Assembly (NCBI GenBank): GCA_023375785.1
Contig: SZWC01000850.1
Coordinates: forward strand, 227,552 to 289,405
Direction: 5' to 3'
Length of the DNA stretch: 61,854 nt
From: Penium margaritaceum
Lineage: Eukaryota > Streptophyta > Zygnematophyceae > Desmidiales > Peniaceae
Shown here piece after piece: positions 20,190 through 31,109 of this stretch. How positions within the stretch are numbered: the stretch's first letter is position 1; each line of letters begins with the position of its first letter. The notes beneath the pieces were generated by a model, which saw only the letters and a list, made by a program, of their open reading frames with translations, made no database searches and had not been told where the DNA came from. A program made the position numbers and the translations under genes.

Positions 20190-20856
20190 TGTTGAATGTT
20201 TTTGGCCCTTGTTCAATGTTGTAGGATGGATGTAGGACGGATTCAGGAATTATCTGCCCCTTGTGGAGGTATGACCCCTAGATCCGTTGTAGTGTGGCTC
20301 AACTATGCTCTGTCTCTTGTGAGATATGACCTGTGAGTACACCATGTGGGTGAGTGGTTACCTTGGCCATTTTGTTGATTTGGCCAATTGAGTTGTCATG
20401 AGTTTGATCCCGGCCCCATGAACATCTTTTTTGTTGTGGAAGCTTCCAAGAAAGAAAGTCCGTAGCTTCTTTGACGCTACATGGTTGGTCTGTCACCTTG
20501 ACACTAGGATGCTTATGTTTCAAGCCCACAGTGCAAGTCTATTGGTGATGTGGCTGGTTCAAGCCACTTCCCAAGAATGTGCTTTTTTTAGTTCTAGGAC
20601 TGGACAGACAGCTGTAAATGGATTTGTCCTGCATGCTGATCAATTAACCCTTGCTTGATGCTCTCTTGCGTATTGATGACTTGAGCTCTTCTTGAGATGT
20701 AATGCTAAGGCGTTAGTACTGTTGAAGGTGAAGTGTATGCCTGATTAAGTTTGGGGTGCATGACACATGTTAACAAAGGAAGAAGGCTTAAAAACTTTTG
20801 TGAGCTTTTCGGTTTTGTGGCTTCCCTGCCAGAGGTGGTTAGCTCAGTAGCTAAGA
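20190..20856 (+). repeat. 5' LTR of element C (667 bp)
   Basis: It starts TGTTGAATGTTTTTG and ends CTAAGA immediately before the PBS; the terminal CA appears mutated. It pairs with 25482-26136 throughout. It contains the tRNA-like segment described separately. Confidence 0.85.
20340..20417 (+). promoter_or_regulatory. tRNA-like segment in the 5' LTR of C
   Basis: An A-box match TGGGTGAGTGG (20347-20357, one mismatch to TRGCNNARYNGG) and a B-box match GAGTTTGATCC (20400-20410) are 53 nt apart, like tRNAs with a long variable arm. It sits about 150 bases from the LTR start in the sense orientation. Confidence 0.55.
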
Positions 20857-20870
20857 AAGGGTTATGGGCC
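20857..20870 (+). other. PBS of element C: half initiator tRNA-Met type
   Basis: AAGGGTTATGGGCC follows the LTR directly; GGGTTATGGGCC complements the initiator tRNA-Met anticodon arm over 12 bases. The match ends there (GACTCC follows). Confidence 0.75.
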
Positions 20871-21179
20871 GACTCCTCTGGTTAGGGAAGTTTTACGCAC
20901 GCAACCGCTAAGGTCACAAGCTGTGAGAGCACCTTCCCTCTCACCTAACTTCTCTGTTTGCACGACAGCATCAGTTGGAGGGGAATGCAACACATCTGTC
21001 CCTTTCTACCTTGGGAGCTGACATCAGCTCACATTAGCCTACATCAGCCTACATCTGCTTGCAACGGCCAACATGAACAGGGGAACGAGTTGCCTTTTCT
21101 CACCAACAACCTACAGTGGCCTAAAACACAGGTTCATGAGCATCAACAACAGGTGCAGCACCTGTAGCAGTTGTAGTTT
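20871..21179 (+). other. Element C leader with a 10-nt tandem repeat
   Basis: This is untranslated leader between the PBS and gag. At 21021-21060 four exact 10-base steps occur (ACATCAGCTC, ACATTAGCCT, ACATCAGCCT, ACATCTGCTT). Element D has the related triplet at 36801-36830 in the same leader position. They may be packaging or dimerisation elements, but that is a guess. Confidence 0.6.
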
Positions 21180-22030
21180 TAGGGATGGCAAGGACAAGGG
21201 AACCAGGGAATCACTTGCCTATCCTCAAGTTTGATGGAGTGGGGTTTTGTGCTCTGGAAGTGGCAGTTTGAGATCATCATGGATGATAGAGATCTGCTAG
21301 GATGATTTGACAAAACTTTCCCAACACCAAAGGAGGAGGGTGCTGACCTTGTGGCATGGGTTAAGCTCAACAAGACACCTCTCGCCATTCTTGTGTCCTC
21401 CATACAACCCTCAGTCCTTTCACACATCAACGGTTGTACAGTGGCAGCCGCTGCATGCGCCAAACTTGGCAAGGTGTTTTAGTCCTCCTCACTTGCCAAC
21501 CGTCTCTTCATTCTACAAAACCTTATCAGCATGAGGCTTGGTGAAGGGGAGGATGTCTCCGCCTTCATGCAAAATTTTGAGACGCTCTTGTAACACCGGC
21601 ATGGGGTGGGACCTGAAATCCGACATGCAGACCATGATTTTTGTGATGGCACTGCCGAAAAGCTCGGGCCCCATGGTAAGAGTGGTTGGAGGGTGGACTG
21701 ACGATCTAGTTTCCTACGCCACCGTCTGATTATGTGCAGAATGAAGCCATGCGTTGTAGCAGCAGTGAAGCAAACATTGCTGCCTTTGTCTCACGGAGCA
21801 GCGGCACCTTCCGCAATACCTCCTCCTCTCGGTTCAAGGGAAACAACAGAAATAGCAACAGTGGAAGGGGTGCAAAGCGCCAAGGAAACTGCCATAACTG
21901 TGGCAAGGCTGGACACTGGGCTCAAGAGTGCCGTGCACCCAAGAGAGAGGGAGGAGACGGGGATGAATGGAGAGGGGAAAATGGTGGGAAGGATCCCACA
22001 AGCTTGATGGCTGAGTGTGCCTAAAAAAAA
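21180..22030 (+). pseudogene. Element C gag (UBN2-like capsid and CCHC knuckle)
   Basis: A gag N-terminal pattern occurs near 21230 (FDGVGFVLWKWQFEIIMDDRDLLG). It is followed by VAWVKLNKTPLAILVSSIQPSVL and SSSLANRLFILQNLISMRLGEGEDVSAFMQNFETLL. The zinc knuckle CHNCGKAGHWAQEC lies at about 21892-21935 in an Arg/Ser/Gly-rich basic region ending at 22022. At least three stops (TGA near 21305, TAG near 21479, TAA near 21591) and two frameshifts break it. It is clearly related to the gag of D, sharing the NEAMR and SxSNxxA segments before the knuckle. Confidence 0.85.
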
Positions 22031-25000
22031 AGAAGGGCGATTCTCAGGCCAGAGGCTTACGGCCTTGACTCGGGTACAAACAAGCATACAACAACAACAA
22101 CATCTGTTTCTCCATGAAACAAGGACTTCAGATTTGCCAACGGCAAGGTTGAGGTAGCTGAGGGGATTTGTGACAAGCTGGTCACAGTGGGTGTCAACGG
22201 TGGAGATTCCACCCTCAAGCTAGAGCGGGTGTTCTAATTTCCCTCCTTCACAACCAATCTTCTCTCTGTCTCTAAGATAACTGACCATGGCATGACAGTG
22301 GTCTTTACAGAGAAGGAAGCGGTGATAGTCCCTACCAAGGACATGAACATGTCCTACTCTACCATAAAGGTTGTCGCACAGGTTCCTCGCATTGATGGAC
22401 TCTACGTCGTACACACCAAACGGAAAACTTCAAAGGCTGAATCTTCGGTCAATAGTGATGATGAGGAGAGTAGAAACATAGATTCAGATGGGGAAGGCCA
22501 TATTGGATAAGCGGAAGCAGTGGTAGCAGAAAATTTAGAAACAAAACCGCAAGCAAATGCAACCACGGGGGCTGTTCATTCTAGCCTATGCACATCCCCC
22601 AAGAAGCTGTGGCACAGGCGCTTTGGGCATGTGGCTCATCGCACATTGGAGCTCATGGCAAAGAAGGAGATAGTGCGCGGTATGGAGCTAGGTGATGAGG
22701 CGGAGGGAGCCGAGATGATGTGTGAGCCATGCCTTCAAGGCAAGGCGAAAAGGAAACCCTTCAAGCACAATGGCACCCGTGCTCTCACACCCCTTGGCCT
22801 TGTGCACTCTGATGTGTGCGGTCCCTTTCGCATAACTTTAAATGGAGGCATTAGATAATTACTCACATGCATTGAAGATAACAGTCGCAAGGTGTGGATG
22901 CATTTTCTCAAAAACAAAAGCAAAGTGAAGGAGAATCTGCAAGCTTTTATCGCTATAGTTGAGCGACATAGTGCAAAGAAGGTGAAGGCATTCAGGACGG
23001 GCAACGGGGGAGAGTACGAAGCCTGCAGGGAGCGTCTCAAGGCACAAGTCATTGAACACTAGAAAGTTATGCCCTACTCACCTCAAAGCAACAACGTAGC
23101 AGAGAGGACGAACCAGATGCCCCTAAGCATGACAAGGTGCATGCTCTTTGATGCCAAGCTGCCTGGGTGGCTCCTTGGTGCCACAGTCGATAAGCTTTGT
23201 GAGCGGTGTTTTCTGGGTTGAAGCAGAATGCACGGCTATCTACCTTGTGAACCTTGCACCTGCAACAGCTCTGAAAGGGAGAGGTAAAAAGAAGCAATCA
23301 TTGCAGCTGAAGACGCCTCAAGAAGCATGGTCAGGCAGGAAGCCGGACGCCTCCCATCTCAAGGTGTTCGGTTGCACTGGGTTTGCCAAGGTCCAGGCAG
23401 GTGAGGGCCCTGGAAAGCTCCATGCAAGAGCAGTAAAGTGCATTTTCATCGGCTATAACACCGCTCACAAAGCTTATCGACTGTGGCACCAAGGAGCCAA
23501 GAAGGTCATCCGTAGCAAAGACTTGGATTTCCACGAAAGGTCTGTGAGTAAAGGAGAGCATCTTGAACTTGAGAGCGCTCCAAAATAGGGAGAGTGGCTC
23601 ACTCTCCTTGAAGAGGGAGACAAAGCACTAGCACAATGGCATAGGATAGGTGCTGCAACAGGGAGAGAAGCTCATGAAGATGACTCGGAGGTATCAGACT
23701 CTGATTTCGATGTATCTCATCCTCCGGAACATGAGGAGGATGCCTCTCCCATCATCAACGACGAACCAGACCTCCAGTCTCCACATCAACAACACGAGCC
23801 AGCAGGTTCAAGGAGCTGTTCATGCCTCAAAGTACCTTGACAACATTACGATGCAGATAGGGGTGAATGGAGAAGCTTCAACTATTCATTCTTGGTTCAA
23901 GAGGAGCCAAATTCTGTCACAGAGGCACTCACTTGGCATGACAAAGCAGAGAGGGACGAAGCAATTCCCAATGAATTTGGCTCCATCGAAGAGAATGGGA
24001 CATGGGTACTGGTGGACAAACCTACCGGGGCTCACGTTGTGGGGTCCAAGTGGGTGCTAAAAGTAGAAATGAAACAGGATGGGAAGATAGACAAGTACAA
24101 GGCACGGGTGGTAGCAAAGGGGTTCTCCCAACAGCTTCGCGCAGAGAACGATGAGACCTTTTCTCCAGTTGAGACGTTTGCCTCCATCCGGTCAATGCTC
24201 GCCATTGCTACTGCCGAGAACATGAAGGTCCACAAGATAGATGTCAAGACAGCCTTCCTTTACAGAAAACTTGACAAGGAGGCATTGATGGAGGTTCCGG
24301 AGGGGGTTGATGCTCACAAGGGCAAGGTGTGCAGATTGGTGAAGGTACTCTATGGGCTAAAACAAGCGCCAAGACGTTGGTACCAGGAGATCGATACGTT
24401 CACGGCCAAGGAGTACTTCATGCACTGCGATAATGACCCTAGCATATACGTGCATGAGAGTGACAAAGGGACTATGTTGGTCGCTTTGTTTGTTGATGAC
24501 CTTATTCTATGCTTTGTCTTGACGCAGCTGCTAGACGATCTCAATGGGCAGCTGAGTAGCACATTCAAGAGAAAGGACATGGGTCCTCTTGACTTTTATC
24601 TTGGACTTGCCATCAAGGGCGACAGAGCAGCAGGTACAATCAGCCTGAATCAGACAAAATACACCGACCCCATCCTTAAATGATACATCATGGCAGATTG
24701 CAAACCCGCTAGCACACCCATGAGCTCGGAGTGCAAACTCTACAACTCCCTGTCCCCATCCAATGAAGCAGAGAAAACTGACATGCTGGGCATCCCATAT
24801 CAGTCTGGAGTGGGCAGTCTGATGTATGCCATGGCCGCCACCCGACCAGATATAGCCCATGCTGTTGGGCAGGTGAGGCTGTTTGTGGCCAATCCCGGTC
24901 CACTTTAGTGGCAGGCCATGAAGCGCATCATGCTCTACCTTCAGGGGACGAGGCATGTGGGGCTCCAGTTTGGAGGCATCGCTAGATCCGCGTCACTTCG

Positions 25001-25446
25001 TCTCATGTCCCACACAGATGCTGATTGCGGAGGGAATATCCATGAATGGAGGTGCAGTCAGTTGGGTAAATCACAAGCAGGAATGTGTCTCTTTGTCAAC
25101 AGCTAAAACTGAGTACATCGCCTTGGATGAGGTGTGTGAAGAGATGCAATGGCTACAAAGCTTGCTATCTGAGATGAAGGCACCACAGGAAACGACGATG
25201 GTCGTCACTATTGACAACATGAACGCCATTGAAATGTCAAAGAACCCCATCATGTCCTGGCGCACAAAGCACATTGAGATCCGCTACAACTACGCTCAAG
25301 ACTTGGTCTACAAGCAAACAGTGGAGCTCAAGTATGTCGGTACGAAGCTGAAGCGGGCTGACATGTTTACAAAGCCATTGGACAAGGATCTCTACCAGGC
25401 GGGCAGGCAAGGTATCGGCATGGTCAATGCAAGTGATGACGAATGA
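22031..25446 (+). pseudogene. Element C pol: protease, integrase, RT, RNase H
   Basis: The protease signature GLDSGTNKH has its DSG at 22067-22075. Pre-integrase (LWHRRFGHVAH, CEPCLQGKAKRKPF) covers 22600-22760. Integrase runs from HSDVCGPF near 22806 through NSRKVWMHFLKNKS, GNGGEYEAC and YSPQSNNVAERTN near 23080. RT occupies 23890-24680 with KARVVAKGFSQ, VHKIDVKTAFLY, LYGLKQAPRRW and the active site FVDDL near 24490. RNase H follows with DADCGGN near 25018, TAKTEYIAL near 25102 and the ending RADMFTKPLD. The stop is TGA at 25444. Damage includes TAG, TAA and TGA stops and the inverted insertion 23168-23210 inside integrase. Confidence 0.9.
23168..23499. repeat. 43-bp perfect inverted repeat, 246-bp spacer
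   Basis: 23168-23210 is the exact reverse complement of 23457-23499. In related element D the protein passes directly from FDASLPARF to SVEAARTA, so the left arm is extra sequence dropped into integrase, copied from the right arm in inverted orientation. Confidence 0.95.
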
Positions 25447-25481
25447 TGATGGTCACTGACGCAAGGTGCAAGGGAGAGATT

Positions 25482-26136
25482 TGTTGAATGTTTTTGCCCC
25501 TTGTTTAGTGTTCTAGGAGAGATCAGGAATGCTCTGCCCCTTGTGGAGGTATGACCCCTAGATCCGTTGTAGTGTGACTGAACTATGCTCTGTCTCCTGT
25601 GAGATATGACCTGCAAGTACACCATGTGGGTGAGTGGTTACCTTGGCTATTTTGTTGATTTGGCCAAGTGAGAGGTCATGAGTTTGATCCTGGCTTCATG
25701 CACAACTTGTTTGCTTTGGAAGCTTCCAAGAAAGAAATTCCGTAGCTTCTTGGATGCTACATGGTTTGTCTGTCACCTTGACACTAGGATGCTTATGTGT
25801 CAAGCCCATTGTGTAAGTCTGTTGGTGATGTGGCTGGTTCAGGCCAATTCCCAGGAATGTGCTTTTTTGAGTTCTAGGACTGGACAAACAGCTATGAAAG
25901 GGCTTGTCTTGTTTGCTGATGAATTAACCCTTGCTTGATGCTCTCTTGCTTATTGATGACTTGAGCTCTTCTTGAGATGTAATGCTAAGGCGTTAGTACT
26001 GTTGAAGGTGAAGTATATGCCTGATCAAGTTTGGGGTGCATGACACATGTGAAGAAAGGAAGAAGGCCTAAAAACCTTTGTGAGCTTTTGGGTTTTGTGG
26101 CTTCTCTGCGAGAGGTGGTCAGCTGAGTAGCTAAGA
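25482..26136 (+). repeat. 3' LTR of element C (655 bp)
   Basis: It starts TGTTGAATGTTTTTG after the polypurine tract and ends CTAAGA at 26136. It differs from the 5' copy by many substitutions and small deletions, indicating an old insertion. Confidence 0.85.
25620..25697 (+). promoter_or_regulatory. tRNA-like segment in the 3' LTR of C
   Basis: This is the counterpart of 20340-20417. The A box (25627-25637) and B box (25680-25690) are unchanged, although the surrounding LTR has many differences. Confidence 0.55.
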
Positions 26137-26141
26137 GCTGG

Positions 26142-27299
26142 AACCTTGGACAAGAGAGGCAAGCGGCCTAGAAGTGAGGCTGGCCACTCACACATGGCCT
26201 AGAGAGCTAGAGCATGCTATCATGTCACACTCCTTGCAGTCACCTCACCCACAATAACATGAGAAATTGCCATTTGTCCATGGATAGCACACCAAACCAT
26301 CAAGAGGATCACACCTCACCTAAAAAGTAAGACCACATCCATCTATCCTAGTCAGCACACTCTGCCAAGGCAAGACATGTGCCAAGGGCCCTTTTGGATA
26401 CTGTCTTTAGCTGGTCTTGACCCTGGACCTCTTGTCCTTTTTCCTTTTGAGACTAAGGCGTGGAGCCCTGGCCTAGATTCCTTTGGTATATGACCTTAGA
26501 AACTTCATGAATTCATTTCTCCCCATCTGACTGTTGGATCGGCCTGAAACTTGGAGCATACACAGAGTTCCAGCTGATCTTTCACGTGGTGAAGTCAGAT
26601 TGACGACCAGAGCAAGAATGTGGTAGTTTCTCCATGCCTGATCGTATGGACCTGTGATTGAACTGGATGAGCCCATTTTCAGTAGGGACCATGACTAACA
26701 GCCACAATGGGGAGAGGTCCTCCTCTGTTGGAGGAACTTCCAGTCCTCCTATCTTGTAGTTGTTGTAGTAGCTACAGTAACAAAAGTAGCAGCTGTTGCA
26801 ATAGCAGCCATTGCAGTAGTACCAGCCACCAAAAACGCAACAGCAACTGCAGCCGCAGCTAACACTGTAGCGGTACCAACAGCAGTAGTAGCAACAACAG
26901 GAACAACGGTTGCAGCATCAACAACAGCAGTTGTAACAACAGTAACGACAGTAGTAGCAGTAGCAATAGCAGTAGTTGCAATAGTAGCAATAGTAGCAAC
27001 CAAAGGCTTTATCATCCTCACGTCTAACCCTGTAATTGCCATTTACCAGTAGCTTGCCGCACTGACGTAGCAACTTGCACCACTGTAGCCGCTGAGACCA
27101 CTAAGCCAAGCCAGTGCCCTGCCTCCCCTCCTTCCTTCTGGGTATGCTAGCCCTCTTGTTTCTGGGGCCACACATTACTTAGGACAACTGTAGACCCAAT
27201 GCCGGTGAAAAATTGTGACTTCAGTCCTTGGGCCCACTCTGGGTGCTTGTCCTAGGCCAAAGAACTTTTAGACCCAGCCCCCGCCGCTCCATGCCGGTG
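26142..27299. other. Non-coding, with a degenerate GTA/GCA triplet array
   Basis: No gene is recognised. At about 26755-27000 the sequence is an imperfect three-base repeat (GTAGTTGTAGCAACAGTAGC-like). Its minus-strand translation is Ala/Thr/Val low complexity. A similar region lies at 44400-44720. Confidence 0.7.
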
Positions 27300-28280
27300 A
27301 GCAATTGCAGAGATGGGAGCTGAGCTTCGGCATCTGGACACAGGGCAAGGGTTTGTGGCCATACTATACTCCCTCGTACAACTCCTCCCAGGACAATAAG
27401 CTAAATGATGCTGATTGCTCCGTGCGCGCTCTTGTCCTGGTCACCCCTCTGGCGTCACGCAATGCCATCGCACTCTTCCTTGGAGACTTCACTATTGGTG
27501 GGACTCTAGACCCTGCAGCAGCGTGGAATATCTTCAAGAGTCTCCATTGCCTGTCTAACAAGACTCAGACCAGCCGTCTACTCCGAGAGTTGATCTCCGT
27601 GCACATGGGGGAGTCTAAGACGGTCACCGCCTACTGGTAGCTGGCGGAGGACATCCTCTTTTACGTGGGCGACTCAAGCCCACCCCGTCTAGCCGCGACC
27701 CTAACCATGAAGCGTGGTGCCACCAACGCCTTTGTCGACGTCTTTGTCCATTCTACCCAGGACGTCTTCACCACGATGGCGGCCCAAGGAACCCTCATGC
27801 CCTTGGCATACAAGCTATTTCTCAGGAATGAGGAGGCTCACCTAGAGTCACGTATCCAGTGCACATAGACGCTCGCCTCCCATGCTTTCGCCACCTTGGC
27901 TGTTGCCTCCCCCGTAGCAGCTACATCCGCCAGCTCCTCGCTGCTAGGGAAGAAGAATCACAGGGGAAGGAAGGGCAAGGGCCAGTTGTAGCAACCAACC
28001 GGGTCCAGTGGGAGAGGCTCGGTCTGCCACAACTACGGCCAGCCAAGACATGGGTGTTGTACATGCCCGCTCCGGACGGGTGAGGCGTGCGTCCTTTCCA
28101 CCATGCCAGTGACCATCGTCTCGCCTTTGTTTCCATAGCTATCGCAGGCCTTGCTGTCTCCACCCTGTCCAGTAGCTCCACTCCTCCAACAGTGGCATCG
28201 GTCCCGCCATCACCAGCTCTGCAGGAGCATCATTCATAGCCTTTGGCGCCTCCCTTTGCATCACTGGTGCAGCCTTCCTC
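27300..28280 (+). pseudogene. Element F gag (left half of a split copia element)
   Basis: The capsid-like region contains GKGLWPYYTPSY, RALVLVTPLASRNAIALFLG, AAAWNIFKSLHCLSNKTQTSRLLRELISVHMGESKTVTAYW and then AEDILFYVGDSSPP, the usual order of copia gag. A degenerate knuckle (CHNYGQPRHGCCTC) lies near 28023-28070. In-frame stops are mostly TAG. It is cut at 28280 by the insertion of element D and continues as protease and integrase on the far side at 42083. Joining the two sides past the CCTTT duplication gives the expected gag-PR-IN order. Confidence 0.75.
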
Positions 28281-28285
28281 CCTTT

Positions 28286-28974
28286 TGTTTTCTTTCTATG
28301 CCCCATGGCCACTGATCTGGCTTGACGGACAGTTTGGGCATGCACTGCTCCTTTGGAGTAAATCCCCCAAACCTTCTTCGTGGTGCAAGTCCGAGCCAGA
28401 CACCAGAAGTGTAGCGCAACGGATAGCATACTGGACTTAGGAACAAGAGGTCCTGGAATCGAGCCTTGATGTTCGCAGGAAGGGTTCTGAACTTCCCGAA
28501 CATGGGAATCTTCTTAGACATTTCTCCATGCATGAGGAGAGTACGCCACTTGGTGGTCAGTGTATGCGCCAATTGGCGGACTGGTGAGGTGGTGTGGAGT
28601 GACCACCCTAAAAGTGCCACTATCTACACACCTTAGAAGCCACGCCTAGGACTATATGTGCCAGGCTCATTCCTCATTCTAATTACACAATCTGGCCTCA
28701 GATGCTCCTCACAGAGTTGTCCAACTAAGGAACAATATAAAGAAGACATTGGTTGGTCTAAGCCCCAGGAGTTAGTCTTTGACTAGCACCTCGCGCGAAA
28801 GTGACCAAGTGTCAAGTGGACACGGTTGCTAGCAAGTGATTGCCTAGGAACTGCTCAGTGTGGAACTGTGATCCTGAGGGTGATATCTTCTCTTAGCTGA
28901 AATGCTAGGAGCGGACGGTAGGTGCTATTGTGTCGGCCCTGTTTTCTAGTCTGTTTGCCTCAGGCCGGTTGACA
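28286..28974 (+). repeat. 5' LTR of element D (689 bp)
   Basis: It starts TGTTTTCTTTCTATG and ends GGTTGACA, and matches 41388-42076 along its full length. Confidence 0.9.
28405..28471 (+). promoter_or_regulatory. tRNA-Arg-like segment in the 5' LTR of D
   Basis: The stretch starting TAGCGCAACGGATAGCAT resembles the D-arm of tRNA-Arg. The A box TAGCGCAACGG (28412-28422) fits the consensus fully. The B box GGAATCGAGCC (28455-28465) matches GGTTCGANNCC except at two T's. Box starts are 43 nt apart, the tRNA spacing. It lies 120-185 bases into the LTR. Confidence 0.65.
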
Positions 28975-28988
28975 AAGGGTTATGGGCC
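28975..28988 (+). other. PBS of element D: half initiator tRNA-Met type
   Basis: AAGGGTTATGGGCC abuts the LTR end TTGACA. It is the same 14 bases as in element C and complements the initiator tRNA-Met anticodon arm. Confidence 0.78.
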
Positions 28989-29146
28989 TACACTAACCAG
29001 TTGTAAGGCACGCTTCGCTCAACTCTGGTACTCTCTCTCCAAGTGCGCACATCAGCTCCATCAACTCCATCTACTTCATCACCCGCAACGGCAGAACTTG
29101 CACCTAGCACACAGGGACCAAGGACAAGCTCTGTCCTTGGAGGCAC

Positions 29147-30341
29147 TGTTGAAATTTACATACCAGGATCTTTTGGAAGTCTTCAGATACAGTACCCTGA
29201 TAGGTCAACTTTTTCAATCCTCTACTGAAGTGTCGATAATACTCTTTCATACACGTGTTGCTACTCTCACACACACAGGCACTCTTGCCTGAATAATGTC
29301 ACTGAATGTGCGATTCAAGAGGGTGAGCTGAAGGCACAGTTACACGACTCGTCTCACAAGCTTTCCAACGGTACCAAGCTTGCTCAGAATGATTACACAC
29401 AGACGAAGTAATAGCAAATACAAGACTACGGCTACTTGTATTTCTGTACTAACTAGAGCAGAAAAGTACAAGTGTTGAGCAGTCCGGTATCCTTGTGTCT
29501 TCGGGGTCTCAGCCACAAGACGTGCCGGACACCGCGTGATGATCTCCGATCATCGGCAGACCGAGGTTGGCAGATGCCCAGCGCCCTCGGTGCGATCCAC
29601 GGACGAGATCGTCCGGATCTGCGGTAGCCTCTTCGTAGTCGCTGATCTCTCAGCCGGTTGTCTTGAGATGACGGAGGGACCGCACCTCTTGACTCGGCAA
29701 CGGCCGCGATTCTCCCCACTGCCTTTGCGTGATTCATGAGCGCAGGATCCATCTTTAGAAAGAGCAGTGTCTTGCGCGTGCTGCTGTTCCTTGCCACGTC
29801 AGCAGACTCAGGGTCNNNNNNNNNNNNNNNNNNNNNNNNNNNNNNNNNNNNNNNNNNNNNNNNNNNNNNNNNNNNNNNCTCGGCGACGGCCGCGATTCTC
29901 CCCACTGCCTTTGCGTGATTCATGAGCGCAGGATCCATCTTTAGAAAGAGCAGTGTCTTGCGCGTGCTGCTGTTCCTTGCCACGTCAGCAGACTCAGGGT
30001 CGAGAGGAGCTCATGCTCGCACTCTCGCTTTGTCTGCCGAGCCACACGCCCTGTTTGTCCAAAACCTGTCCATATATATGTCGTGCGATGGATTTATTCT
30101 GTCAGCTCTCTGGAACTCCCATAGGATAAGTAGAGAGACTAGGGCTGCGGATGGATGGATTAGTGGGACGCCTAAAGAGGCCTGCCCACAGCCATACCAT
30201 GCCCTGCCATGTAGGATAGACAGGAGGGTCGAGAGAGAGATGGGGATCTCTCTCTCGGCCCTCTTGCTTTTTCTTTGATGTTGTGCCAAGCCCAGTAGAT
30301 CAGTAGATGAATAGGATCGGACGGTTGCCCTTTTTCCAACA
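29147..30341 (-). repeat. 3' LTR of element E, inflated by an N gap
   Basis: The apparent length is 1195. A 123-bp segment occurs twice (29693-29815 and 29879-30001) around 63 N's; removing one copy plus the N's gives 1009, exactly the length of the 5' LTR. The tips are TGTTGAAATT and TTTTCCAACA on the plus strand. Confidence 0.92.
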
Positions 30342-31109
30342 TTCCCCCCCTTGTCGATCCAGCGCTGATGAAGTTGGAGCCGACAAGTGGAAAAAGAGAA
30401 GAAGCCTCCCCGTGAAAGCAGAGCCGGAAAGACGAGGGCAACGAAAGAGAAAGTGGGCGAGGCACGGGAGTGCACGGCAAAAGAAATCCCCCCCCCCCCC
30501 GGGCCAACCGAGCCTCGCGTGAGAGAAAAAAAGAAAGGCCAGAGCAGCAAGACGTAGGGTGTACAGTGGGCCAGTGAGAACTTTTTAGCCCGGGCACTGT
30601 CCCGACGGCTGAGAGATAGAATGGTCCCAACAGCACACCCTGCCCAGACTTGGGGGAGTGGGCCCTGCCTTCCGCGCATCCCGCCCGCCGGGTGAACTGA
30701 ACACAGCCCACCCACGGGGGTGTGACAGGGGGGAGCGAGCGAGCGGGTTATAGATGGAGAGAATTTGCAGGTTGGAATGGCGTGGGTCCCGCAGCAAAGC
30801 AGAGTAGGGGGAGAGGGTATTGGCGTTATGCGAGGATCGAGGCGCAAGAGGAAGGCAAGGCGTAGGAAAAGAGACAGTGTAGCGGCAGGCAGAAGCAGAA
30901 GAGGGTGGGGAGAACGGTCGCACGCAACCCGCGTCCGTGCCAATGCCTCATGTGGGGGGCACGGAAGCGGGAAGCGACGACTGTTCCACCAAGAGTACTC
31001 TCCGTCCGTGCCAACGCCTCATATGGGGGGAACGGAAGGAGAGCACCTGGAACGAGCGGCAGCGGGAGGAAACAAGAGCAAGAGAGGAGAAAGGCATCGC
31101 CAGGGAGAG
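30342..31109 (-). other. Element E 3' untranslated region with two hairpins
   Basis: These 768 bases lie between the pol stop and the 3' LTR. The polypurine tract is at its left end. Two similar inverted-repeat units, 30935-30964 and 31006-31035, have 7-bp arms (CCGTGCC with GGCACGG; the second has one mismatch) around a conserved loop AA(T/C)GCCTCAT(G/A)TGGGG on the plus strand. Element H has the same pair. Confidence 0.75.

Larger units (their letters stand above)
20190..26136 (+). mobile_element. Ty1/copia element C, full-length but decayed
   Basis: The element has 5' LTR 20190-20856, PBS 20857-20870, leader, gag, protease, integrase, RT, RNase H, polypurine tract AAGGGAGAG (25470-25478) and 3' LTR 25482-26136. 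Flanks are ACTGG (20185-20189) and GCTGG (26137-26141), a 5-bp target duplication with one mismatch. The coding part has stops, frameshifts and a 43-bp inverted insertion, so it is an old copy. Confidence 0.85.

Noticed and set aside
26749..27042. Ala/Thr/Val-rich minus-strand protein
   Set aside because: It is a by-product of an imperfect triplet repeat, with no conserved feature.
28405..28471. A functional tRNA-Arg gene
   Set aside because: The acceptor stem does not pair, the B box has two mismatches, and the segment is repeated at the same place in both LTRs of element D, so it is part of the LTR.
30011..30943. Long minus-strand open frame across the E LTR and 3' region (and the H counterpart 47976-48767)
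   Set aside because: It crosses the LTR boundary and polypurine tract, has no motif, and the equivalent frame in H is placed differently.
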